Shown: piece after piece, positions 21,966 to 33,800 of the stretch
Layout of the letters: the number at the start of each line of letters is the position of its first letter
How positions within the stretch are numbered: position 1 is the first letter of the stretch
DNA from: Lineus longissimus
Taxonomy: Eukaryota; Nemertea; Pilidiophora; Heteronemertea; Lineidae
Assembly (NCBI RefSeq): GCF_910592395.1
Contig: NC_088317.1
Coordinates: forward strand, 18,338,039 to 18,402,038
Length of the DNA: 64,000 nt
Direction: 5' to 3'
The notes under the pieces: generated by a model
What the model saw: only the letters and a program-made list of their open reading frames with translations
The model's database searches: none
Told to the model about the DNA's origin: nothing
Made by a program: the position numbers and the translations under genes

Positions 21966-24684
21966 ACGTGGTAGTACTGTCACTAGTTAAATTTGTTATT
22001 TTTCTGTCATGCAAATATTCGTCAAAAGTCCTTTTTGTGGGCTGTGAAAATGAGATTACTAACTTATGAGAACTTACTCCCACCTTTGGTATTTACCAAG
22101 GCATTCAACATTCAAATCTACCCGTTTAAGTGTTTCATGACCGATTCCTTTAATGTAAGGTCAGTGTCGTAATACTCATTTGTGCTAGAAAACTGCTCAT
22201 TCGGCCAGCCATTAACCGAATAGCTGGATTACTTGAAGAGAAAGTCTTGTTTCCTCAGAATGCCGGCCTTCTAAATGACATCCACTCTAGTCATTCTGAA
22301 AGCACCACTTCATCATCGCGGCATTTCCTAGATTGTGCAAAAATTTAAGACCATGTTTTAGAATCGATCCTTTGGAGAGCCAGGGATATCTTGATGTAAC
22401 AAAACAAAAACGCATCAACTAATTGAGTGAAAATTAAGGGATTTTCTTTTATAAAAAGCTTTATTTTGTCTTAAAACTGGCTTGGGCCTTTTGTTAGATT
22501 GGATGATTAATTTCTTGTAGGCTAGAAGCTATTTGGTAATGCTGCCAAATTCTCTCAAGTAGTGAAGGCTCCATGTATAATGCACAACTAGCACGACTGT
22601 TTGACTGGAAAAATCTCACTCGAGCCTCATTGACTATTTAACACTTTCACTGCCTGCCAAGATCGGTCGGTTTTCTGGGGAAAAATATATCCAAGCTGCT
22701 TATGAGTTAGGAACTGAAGCAATTGCAAGAGATATTGTACTGGTAGTCCTGACTGCAGGGTTGAAATTTTGGATTTTCTGCACGCCTTCATCAAGCTCTG
22801 AGAAGCTTTCTCATTCATACAATGGCATCGAACGATGTGTTCCTACAATTGTCAGTCACATACCCTCGTTAAGGATTCATAAGAGGGTATAGACTTAATT
22901 ACAAGGGTTCGTAGTTAGAGGGATGAACCATTCCCTCTTTGATCTGATATGCATGATCATATTCTGGTAAGATTGCTGTTCGCTCTTGCTCTAACTTTGC
23001 CATCAGACACATTGTAATTAGACATGACTGTTATAACAATGGCAAGTGAAGGAACTCTCTGATTTAAGTCAACTTAAGCCTCGAGTGATTTAAATAGTGT
23101 TGGTCATCTCCCCAAACACCACCTGGCTGGAGCTGCCACTGCACTCCAATCTAAGGATGTTTCATCAGTTTTGGTCGTATTTGAACTTCATCCTTGCTTA
23201 ATTTATGAGACAACCATGAACCAATACCTCCAGTTCGGTATCCATCCATCCCTCAAACTAAACTAGATGTTATCCATTTTGTCCAGGGCAAGCCAGCTGG
23301 AATGCCTTCATGATTTTAGGCAAGTTGGGAAACTGACTCCAATGCTGCAAAGATATATATAATGACTCCTCCAAGCTCACTTTTTGTCGTCCATGTATTC
23401 ACCTAGAAGTAAAAATAGAAAGTTTTATTTGCTGAATAATTTGGGCAGTTTTCTTTAAATCGAGAGAATGCCTCTATTTAAGCTGGATTTTTGCGACGCC
23501 TAAAGAAATACACTTGAGTTGGTATCAGATCTTCGGGCATGTAGGAAATTTAACTGCTTGATTAAAACTTCAAAGTGATTCCCCCGACATTGTTAAATTT
23601 GTCGTTTTTTCACCAAGGCAATTCTGTTTCCATTAGCGCTTGTGTTGTGTTGCGTCGCCTTTGAATGAAATTTGAAACTTTTAGGCAGCATTTTATCCCT
23701 CTCAAGGGCATGGGGAGAATTTAAAAACAGATTGATGGAACGATGAAATGGATTGCTATAAAAAGCTGTCCTGCTCACAATGAAATTAACGAAGTTGGAA
23801 TTATGCAGAAAAATGCTTTGCATGCCTCAATGAAATTATCAAAGTTAAAATTATCGAACGATTTCGGCAAAAAGTACAGCATTTAAGTGTAAGTTTCTAT
23901 CACAGCTCAAATGAGTCCAAAAAACAATTTTAAAAATATTCTACACTTAGTTGAAAAGTTAAAATTGTGGCTTTGAAACCGATTGTAAAAATGTGCATGA
24001 CTACAGAATATAATGATGTAGAAGCAAGTATTTTTTCCTGGTGTGCTTTGCTGCATATGCATTAGCAGACTTTCAGGTCTGTTACGAGGCTGACTTTTGG
24101 TGCAATCTTAATTGTAATTATTTTCTGCGTTACAGCTTTTGTAATCATGCAAGTTTCATTATCTAGGCTGTATTCATATGTTGCAAAACCCCGATCTGCG
24201 TCGAAGTTTTTGAATAGATTTCGTAGAAATGAACGTATTGATCACCAGGACAGGTGACAGATGGGAGGAGATGATATCTATGGCATTGATGGCAGACAAC
24301 AACAACAGACGCCAGTTGGGGTTGACCCAGGACTGTGCGGGGCTTTTGTTCCGAGATCCAGTCATCTCAGTGCGGGAGCCCCTGTTCGTGACTCAGAAGC
24401 ATTTATTGGCCTAAACTTGGCCTGCCACACCTACATGTACATTCTACATGTAGTGTCCAAGTCAATGTGCCTGACTGCTGACAAGGACAATTGACAAGGT
24501 ACAAAAGTATGGAATTGACATATGGCAGTGCTTTTATTCAGGGGAGAGCAGGCAATCCTGCAACTGTCACAAAAGCGCTTCTGGCCTGTCTTTACTAGCC
24601 CCACCTAAGGTCCAAGTCCAAGACACCTGACTGCAAGCAACAGCAACGACTTGACCGATGATTGTGCTCTGCTGGCTGTGTACA
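21966..24684. other. Non-coding stretch
   Basis: AT-rich, with a short duplication CAATGAAATTA..AAGTT..AATTAT at about 23776 and 23828. Nothing else recognised. Confidence 0.45.
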
Positions 24685-24839
24685 CAGGCAAAAGTCTCCA
24701 TGCATGGATCTATGATGATTATCACCTGGTAGAAACGACCACGGGTTCAATCCATGGATCAATGATGGGGATTCTCCATCATCTACCCATGGATGCAATG
24801 TGATGATTAATCGCCGTCACAGATAGGCACTTTTGCCTG
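24685..24839. mobile_element. CAGGCAAAAG palindromic MITE-like element (diverged copy)
   Basis: The element of 155 bp starts CAGGCAAAAGTCTCC and ends GGCACTTTTGCCTG. The interior carries inverted words (ccatgcatggat / atccatgg, gattctccatcat) and a central GGGGATTCTCC, matching the organisation of the better-preserved copy at 30717-30888. No open frame or transposase is present. No clear target-site duplication was found, so the superfamily is unassigned. Confidence 0.6.
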
Positions 24840-25934
24840 ATATGCAGTCAGCGCAAAGATCTCATCCTAACTAGAAACAGGGTAGCTTTCCCTCACTGGC
24901 CAAAAAAATTCGCAGGATGGTGTCGCAAGAGAGGCCAGAGGTGACCGGGACTTTTCAAGCATTTATTGTAACCATTACTCCACTCATCAGTTTTGCTTAG
25001 CGGTAAAGTGACTCAGAGACCCTCTAATCTACCACCTTTTTTATGGCTGGCAATTTCAAGCTGTGTACACAGCATTTGTTCAAGCATTAGCAGGCAATGC
25101 TATTATTGCACGAACCTCAAAGCAAACACCATCCTGTAAAAATCAATTACATTCAATACTTAATTGCATACAGGCAATGGCAATTATATTTAAATTTTTC
25201 ATTGAATATATACCCCTGGGATACTTGAAGCTTCCTGATGAATAGCTAAGCCAATAATGAAATATCAAAATATTGTTCTTGGCGAATGGATTTAAAGCGA
25301 TGGTAGCCTTGACTTTGTTGCAGAAAAGGTTAAAATAGCCAGTCCCTTCATACACATGGTCATCAAATTGATTAAAAAGTGAAAAACTTTTATGGATTAA
25401 CCCTCTGTTATTGAGTAAATTTGCAACATACATAGTATAACTAATAGAAATGGAATGCTTTTGTGCACTTTGCGGATTTTTAAAATGATGTCAGGATTGC
25501 TACCGTAACCAGGTTAACTGCCACCTCATTCGATCTCGCAAATGGAAATAATGACATTATAAAAAAAATATATAATAATTGACAAGTTTAAGGTGCCATG
25601 CACTTAGTGCAGTGATGATTTAACTTAAAAGCATCCAACTGAAATTCATCAGATTCAGGACAAAAATGGGTGAATAACGAGGTTTCCGATCTTGTGCCTG
25701 TTGAAAGTGGTAATTGATACTTTAGTTCTGAAGTTTTAAAAGCATTTTAAGCTGACGTTTGTTGTGTGGGATCTCGATTTGGCGAACTTCATTGCCCTGG
25801 AACAAACTTGCCACCTTGTCATGAACACATGTGGCTTTCCAAATAGGTAATTTTCGGCTGGAAAAAGACACCCACATCAAATACTCAAATCTTTCAACAG
25901 GGCACTTGTTTTTGTTGTGAGTTCAGTTTAACAT

Positions 25935-26270
25935 ATTTAACACCTCTGTACTTGCATTAATTATGTCAATGTCGGCTCTCTGAGTACTTTTGTTCCCTTG
26001 ATCTCTAGTTCGGGTACTGGCAGGTCCAATTAAATACCAAGGAGAACAAAGAGCGCACAGCCTTCCTCACCCAGAGTGGCCTATTTCATTTTAATGTGCA
26101 ACCATTTGGTTTATCCAACACACGGAAGTCCTTCAGAATTCATTTTGAAATGGTTCATTATAGAATTGTCAATGGTGCTTACCCCATCTTTACTCGGAAA
26201 TTATCAGTCAGTTTAGTTTATGTATGGGACTATATAGATGGTAGCCACTGTCTGAATTTTTTGTTGCTTG
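25935..26270 (+). pseudogene. Decayed Ty3/Gypsy-type reverse transcriptase fragment
   Basis: In one frame the translation shows the order of the Gypsy-type RT core. YFCSLDL (about 25985-26005) is followed by an in-frame TAG at 26006-26008, then FGYWQVQL (26009-26032), RTAFLTQSGLFHFNV and QPFGLSN (26096-26116). About 67 residues after GYWQV comes LVYVWDYI (26213-26236), where the family has its catalytic Y-x-D-D box. The spacing fits the family, but the catalytic box is damaged and the in-frame stop breaks the frame. Neither RNase H, integrase nor LTRs are visible nearby. It is an old isolated fossil. Confidence 0.72.
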
Positions 26271-29200
26271 GCAACCAGAGCTTGTCCACATAGGTTTTTG
26301 CATTGCCTCTTGTTCTTTTAGTGGTTATATTACAGAACTGAAATTAACAAGTCGTTGCTGTAAAGTATGGATAAGGCAGCCCAAACCTATTTTCATGATG
26401 AAGCATCAGTGGCTATGTCAATGGAATGCGCAAGTTCCTTCGAACAACTGGACAATGATCTTGATTTTGAGGGATTTTCCCCTTTAGTAGTAACCTTGAA
26501 TAACAAAATAACAGTCATTTCCATTTAGATATCGTTCTTATCCTATTGCTCAACTCATGATGAAATTGACCACTTCCTTTTGTGATCTCGATAAGTAAGT
26601 TATCGAGGTTTGTCCGAGGGTCACAAGATGTTGTAGCAAATGAATGGCCCATGTCATTACGGTGTCTTCTCCAATCACCGTCAATAATTGATGGCTTTTT
26701 CATTCACGAGTTATCAAACGCCTCAACGCTCACAAACAGTGTTGGTGGGTTTCATCGTAATAAATTACTGATAATATTAATCTCGGAATGACTAACACCA
26801 GCGATGGTAGGACTAATGCGTTTCCTAATCACATTGCTCGGTCTTGTCTAAGTGGGTAATTTTCATTTCATAACTGGTTAGTTTTCTCGCCTGATGGAGA
26901 GCGCCCTGAACCAAAATGGGGCCAATTGCTTCAAGGCAGAGTCCATTACTCATGGTCAGTGCATTCATTCTTTGGATTACCATTTCTTCTATCTCCATTA
27001 GGTATACTCATATTTTGATTTGGAAAATGTTGCTAGTCACAACTTACGGGCTGCGCAAATGAGCAACTTTTATCACTGCAACCAGCCTTATAATCCGTGT
27101 GATGTTCGGCAAAAGGATATCTTGTTTACTGATAAATCTGATCATCGCTGGGTTTGATATACTTGTTGCAGGCGCCTGTTATGAAAAAAACCAGTGATCC
27201 TTTTGCAAATTCTTGAAACCAAAGCATGTGTTTGATAACCTGAAACCGTAGTAAATATTTAATTATTTTTTTGTCTATTTGTGAACAGAGTTGATAAAGA
27301 ACAGAGTAGGGTTTAAAGATGAATAAAACAATAGGTTTTAGTATCAAAGGGTTTGAGTCACAAAGAGAATTGTACATTTTCTACCTTAGACCTGTTTGAT
27401 ATATCTTATCTTAGTGTGTAGCCATCGCAAATCATTCCTGGAAATTGTATATTGTGTCAGTGATGAGGTGTCAATGAGTACAGTTTCTGTTTCAAAGGTG
27501 GTATACTTGTCGTTTAAGGTTAGCTGTAAGCTGATGCATTTCCATTTAGCTGGTGAGAAAAAGGTTAGCTGACGCTTGCTTTTTCCAAGTAGTGATATTA
27601 ACTATAGATTGCTAACAGGTTTTACAAGTACCGTTAGCCTGTCGGTGATCCTTTTCCATTTTAGCCAGTGTTTGATATACCTGGCAGCAAAAATCATGCT
27701 CATATATTTTTGCCGGCAGTTATGTGCTTTACTGCCACCTTAGGGGATGTATCTGCATCACCAATATTTGATTTCTGTATTTGCCAATACCCGTTGGGTA
27801 AATCCATTTGGTGTTTCTATGCCTGAAGCAAGTGCTGTTACCCTGATGTGTGGTTTCGGACTACTTTAGTAGGCATCAACATTCCTGCAGAAACGTTTTC
27901 ATTTCCTTCACTTAAAAACTCATTTGTGAAATCTGCACAAAGACTGAGTGGTGATAGCAGTGCACAAATAAAAAAAAATCGACTTTTAATTGAAAAAAAG
28001 TTCTCTATGTCTTATGATCTGATTTCAATGCAGCAGTTGACCATCACACTCTTGCTGCTTTCACAGGCTCTGTGGCGAGTTTTACTATAGATATGGCCTG
28101 ATAAGCATTGATGCGACTGAGTAGATTGGAAGGGGGATCTGTCCGGCCAAATCGGCCAAATGTACTTACTGCAGGGAGGGGGATTATGTCTGGTCTGTCT
28201 GGTCATAACAACGACCCAAAGGTCAGCCCATACCATAATTGGACCAAAATATAAAAGGCGACCAATCTCTGTCAGATTACATCCAAGATTTGCCGTCATT
28301 TATCGGGATAAGACACTTATGATAATCACACTATGGAATATCATTCAATAACGCCGCAGACAATTACGCTAGGTGTCATAGTGACAAATTGATATTTAGT
28401 CGGTTGTGGTTTCAATTTTGGAAAAATGAAACTTCCAAGGGATTACACGACGTGTCAAAATGACGAATGCCGATTTAATTGTAGTTGTGGAAAAAACTTC
28501 AAAGTGTCATTGTAGGTCATCCCAGCTGCCTGGTAGGATGGTAGATTAATATTGATAGGAATTGGGTATAGTTCAATAGTTTCAATTGAAGAATAATTTT
28601 ATTTTTCTGTGTGATTCATACTGAATTGTAAATGAAATCGATGTGGAACAATTTGCATGAAAGAAATTGTTTTCCTTTGATCTTTGATTTGAGTATGCCT
28701 TGTCAGTTCGTCGATGTTTTGTCAGAATCAACTTTTGTCAATTTTTAGAGATGAAAACATTTGAAATTTCAGTTACCAGTACTTCTCTGGTATACCTGGT
28801 GGTTGCAGAAGCTTCGGAAATATCAACATGTCAAATATTATTGCTGTCAGCACACGTCTGTCACAGTCCTCTCATGTGTTGATATGTCCACAGATCGTAT
28901 TTCCCTCAATGGTGTTGTGATCCTTCAGTGGTCCTCAGCTTGAGGCTATCAGATGGTTGAATGGGTAGCTCATGGTTCGCTGAGCCCACCTGCAAGTGAG
29001 ATACTTTGCTTTGCGCGTACTTTGAGCAATTGTAGTAGCTGAGAGAGGAAGGATATCGGTGTCCTGAACGACAATGAGTAGCTGTTGCCCAGGTGATTAA
29101 ACTCGTAAAGGTTTTACTAACTAACATCGAAACTTATCGAACTAATGTGAGAGTCACGCGGCCTCGCTCTTGTTGTAGCTGAGATGAATTTCTTTCTGGT

Positions 29201-30716
29201 AAATAGACCGTTACATCTTTGATTATCATCACCTCACCCGTATTCAAAAACCACATGGCAGATTACATCCTCAGCATATCACCACACCCTCCTCAAAGGA
29301 AGCCAATTCAACTTTCTTGAAATTATCCAAGTTCCACATAACAACCAGTATTCTAGTACATGAATTGGGCTCAGGTGTTAACTTTCCACCGACTTCTTTC
29401 CTCAGAGTCAGCGCACATTTTCCACTTGAAATCTTAGCATCCTTCAAAAGAAACGTGATGCTTTACCTTTCTGCCCTGATTTTTCACATTTTATCCCATT
29501 TTGCTATTTTGAATGATATGGTGAACGCTATTGTTTTACGCTGTTAACGCAGTCACTGTTAGAAGTCCTTTGAGCAGACTTCTGTTGTTCACTAGCAGAA
29601 ACCGAAGGACGGATTTCCCAGTCCCAATGGTTAATGATTTAATCCTGCATGTGGAATTCCTGCCTATTTGAAATGTCACCATGAATCCATTGTGCAGAAA
29701 TCCTAGCATCTTTCAAAGGAAGAACCTAGAGGATAGACTTCGTAGTCCGAAAGATTTCAAACTTACAGGTAGAGTTCTTGCTTTATCATTATTGCATTCT
29801 TTCATGTGTAATACTATCTACTGATATCAACATGCAGATGGTACTGGGATCAATGATACCAATCACAATCGAATCACAATCAAAAAGCCCAACCAGAAAT
29901 GTTGCCAACACAAACATCTTTGATGAAGACAACTGCAAGCTTCCTCTATATCGTCCACTCTCATGTATTTCAATCACTAGCTAGTGTCTTGAACACCATG
30001 ATTGTCTTCCATCCCAGTCCACACTTATTAGCCCAGAGGCGAGCTGGTCCACAGCCAATTTTCACAACTATCAAGGAGTAGAGGCTCATTTATGGTAGAG
30101 GATATCTGTCGTGACAACTTCTTGCTCAGATTAGCCTCAGGGGCAACAGTAATGCTTCGATGCGTGAGCGAAGATTTTTGCCGTTCCTTCGAGGCCAATA
30201 AGGTCTTGCAGGTTGGTGGGAAGTTTTGCCGGTGATGAATTGACATCCTGACCTAGAAGGTTTGATGCGTTGGCCAATGCATCAGTGACTTATTCTTTAT
30301 GACTTGGCCATTGCAGATCAGATGTGTCCTAGGACGTAAATCGGTCGCTTGACGGTTGTAAGATATGTTTGGCCACCTTAGAAGCTGTTCATCGAATCAG
30401 GGTGACCTTTTGGATGAGGCTAATGTTCTCCAAGGGAACACTACTGTGTGGTTGTGCTTGTTTTCCGTGGTAAAAGTATTTTACTTAGGGAAACATGTCA
30501 AGTAGCAATGAGGCAAATGTGACCTGCTTCGGTGAAAGTATGCGCTTGTTGAAAACCCAACTTTCTGTGGTTTGTTAACACTTTTTTGCCTAGGAGTGCT
30601 GGACTTGAGGATAGGCATCTTTTTTAAGTTGCTTGATCAACAGAACGTTATTGTGACCGTCTGCAGTGTCTTGTCATTAGAGTTGCTTACAAAGTTCTGA
30701 ATAGGGGGCCTGTATA
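26271..30716. other. Non-coding stretch
   Basis: A small hairpin CTCGATAAGTAAGTTATCGAG lies near 26587. At 29430-29780 weak repeats of the pattern AGCATCTTTCAAA..GGA and GGACGGATTTCCCAGTCC / GGATAGACTTCGTAGTCC occur. No gene supported. Confidence 0.45.
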
Positions 30717-30888
30717 CAGGCAAAAGTTTCCGTCCACGGATAGCTGATGGCCCATGAACGTTCCATCCACGGACGCCCATCCACGGATAGCTGATGGAGA
30801 TTCTCCATCAGCTGTCCGTGGACGGCCCATGGACGGAACGTTCATGATTAATCACCATCAGCTATCCGTGGACGGAGACTTTTGCCTG
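30717..30888. mobile_element. CAGGCAAAAG palindromic MITE-like element (well-preserved copy)
   Basis: This 172-bp element is a nearly complete palindrome. The left end is CAGGCAAAAGTTTCCGTCCA and the right end is its complement with one change, TGGACGGAGACTTTTGCCTG. Nested inside, CCACGGATAGCTGATGG, GAACGTTCC and CATCCACGG recur in both orientations around a GGAGATTCTCC centre. The whole element could fold into one long hairpin. It is non-coding and presumably mobilised in trans. It shares ends and centre with the copy at 24685-24839. Confidence 0.68.
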
Positions 30889-33800
30889 AGTAGTGAAGGG
30901 ACAGTATCGGCCATTCTGCTATGCATTCTGATACAATTTGTACACGGGGAGAGCTTTGCTGAGGGGTAGTATCAGCCACACTGCCATCAATGTGAATATG
31001 AGAATTACATATATAAAAACAGATGATATTCATTGATCGGTGTAAATGATGAAACCATGTCCTTCACAATCAATAGAAAGTGACAACAACTTGTCAACTT
31101 CAAGTGATATATTGTTGACCTTGCCCTAACTAATGGACCATTACCCATCATAAACAAATGTCATTTCGGCCACGCAAGGACAAATATGAAATCGTCAAAT
31201 ATTTGATCATCTCCATGGAGCCAATGAGAGTTATCCATCATATATATGGACAGACAACAAGTATGCATATCCCAAATGAGTACAGGGCGTCTCGATCATA
31301 ATTTAGAATTTGCAGGATATGGTAGCATCATCAAGATAAGCACCGAGTAGGGAATGCAATAATTTGTCAAAGTGAGTCCAAACAGAATATGACATTGTCA
31401 GTTGTACATCACTGTATACCATAATTTGGTTTAGTTAGGATGAAACCAATAAAAACTTTCGTGCGAATTTTGACCACCCATTTTGCCAATTCTAACTGAT
31501 ATACTTTATGCATGTTGCACGTACTGTTTTGATCAGCATGAGATGGAACCAGCACATTGTCAATTTGAGTCAGTCTCAACCCAAGAAGTCTACACCCATC
31601 TATTGATTCATATTCATGGTGTGCATATTCTTTTAGTACAAAGTTGCTAGTCAAATGGATGAATCCACAATTGCTTGAAGATGCATAGACATCATTTGGC
31701 TTATTGCTTGCAATATAAAATATGACAGTTGCATTTGTTACATACATAATATCATATGTGACTTCTATCTCTAGGGAAAAAGCGGATACATCAACCATTG
31801 TTAGGACAAAGAATGTTATAGATGTTTCACAAGGAAACAATTTTTGAGAAGAACTTCTTCAACCCAATCGACTGTAGTAAAGCTTTTATTCTGGTAAATT
31901 TGAAATGAATCTTGATATGGAATCAAACTTTGTAAAGGGATGAACTGTCATTCGAATGACTGATGCCTGCTTTTACTTGACTCAGATGTATGAAAAGCTA
32001 ATTCAATTTATATTTAATCAAATCACTGCATTTTCCTTTAGTGGGTGTTAATTAAGAATGAGGCATCGCGTTAGGATCGATTAGCCTTGAACAATGCTGA
32101 TTCAGAGGGCGTTTCATGAGTGAGGGAAAATGGCTACTCGACTACTTTGTACTAAAATAATCATGTTCTCCTTCAATTTGAGGAGGGGGCAAGGATAAAT
32201 GCATAAAGTAGAAGTTGAACATAACTATTAAGATGTTGACAGTTCACGAATGTATGAAAATAGATAATCAAATAATATACAGTTTGTTAGGATTTTGCCA
32301 CTTTTTTCTCACATGTGATTTTGAGACAGGTTTTTTGAAAGCTGCAGTCTTGGCATGCTATAAAAAGCGACACTTCTGGTTGGGGGTTCGGATGTTTAAC
32401 TCTCTATTGTCATGGAAGCTAATACCAGCCAGTTACTGGAGACGAACGCACTTCTAAAACAACTGGGGGTAAACTGGAGTATTTTTTTCTCACTGTAGTA
32501 AATATTATATTTCCTTTTGTATTTGAGTTCGAAAATGACATCATGTTAATCCATCAACATTTGGTTAATCCTTTAATTGTCTGAGTTATGATTGATTTTG
32601 ATTTCAATATCATGTTCTAAGTGGTTTAAAAAAAGTTAAGCTGTTAGTTAACGAGTATTATCACTTTTTTCATGTTTCTGTACAACGTTCTCCTAATCGC
32701 TGATGTGAGGTGAGTCAACAGTGGTTAAACTGATATTTTCTGTAAACGCCCCACATAACTCAACTTTTAAAAGATATCGAGTGTGGTCCATATGAGATCC
32801 CGCTTCCATGATACCAGCACCACAGTAAGTTGTATTCATAAAATATTTTCCAAAATGTTGTCTTTATTTGGCAAAGTATCTGATACACGACTTGATATTC
32901 ATCAAATTCTTATTTTCTATACTTTCTGGTAAGTCAATTGACAGTGATGACTCGTTGTCATGTAACTCAAACCGGTAAGCCATATCTCCATCAATATCGG
33001 GTTCCTAATTTTCCTTTTAAGAAATCACACTTGGAATGAGTCAGATGACAGGCGTGAATGCAGCTAACTGACATGGGAAAACCTGGTCGCAAACTGGTCA
33101 ACGGTATTTTTGACAGAATGACAGAATTCCCGCCCAGGTGCCTTTGGGACTGTCAGGTACGGCGGGCAGTCGCCATGTCATCATCATCTAAGAATATGCC
33201 AGCGCGGCTGTCAAAGTCATTCCACGTGGATGACCCTTGGAAAATTGATGTTGGAAGATCTTGTGAGAAATATCTGATTGGCTGCCCCTGACATGCACAG
33301 CATTGGACATTGTTGGGCTACTCCAGACTAACACATTACTTGTGATATTAGCCCCAAGCAAAGTACTCCAGCAACCACCTCACAGAATGACTCTGACAAA
33401 TTAATTTGCAATCGACACCAAATGAGAGTTGAAAGGTCATCATTGGCAAATGGACATCATCACTAGTGAATGGCCAGGGGGGGGCTTCTTCATTCTGTCA
33501 AGAGTTTGTGTGTGACCTGTTTGATCATGAACACGTTAGGCCTATGCATCGGTGCTTTATCTCCTAAGGATCCCTAACCTTCACCCTATGGTCATGGTCA
33601 AGGGGAAAATCAATCATTCAAATCATTTTCTAACGTGGGACCGTAATCACCAAGGACAAGGACACGGTACAACCCTCGAGACACCATGAACATGTTCTCT
33701 CCTCTAATTGTGACCAACAGAAAGACATTAATGAGGAACAAGCATGTAATGACATGATACTGTTGGATAAATTGGTGAGATTCTGAAGAATGGTAAATGG

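Noticed and set aside
31409-31840. 143-codon minus-strand open frame, the longest in the window
   Set aside because: It begins with a plausible hydrophobic stretch, but no domain, donor site or related frame was recognised. One frame of this length is not surprising in 64 kb.
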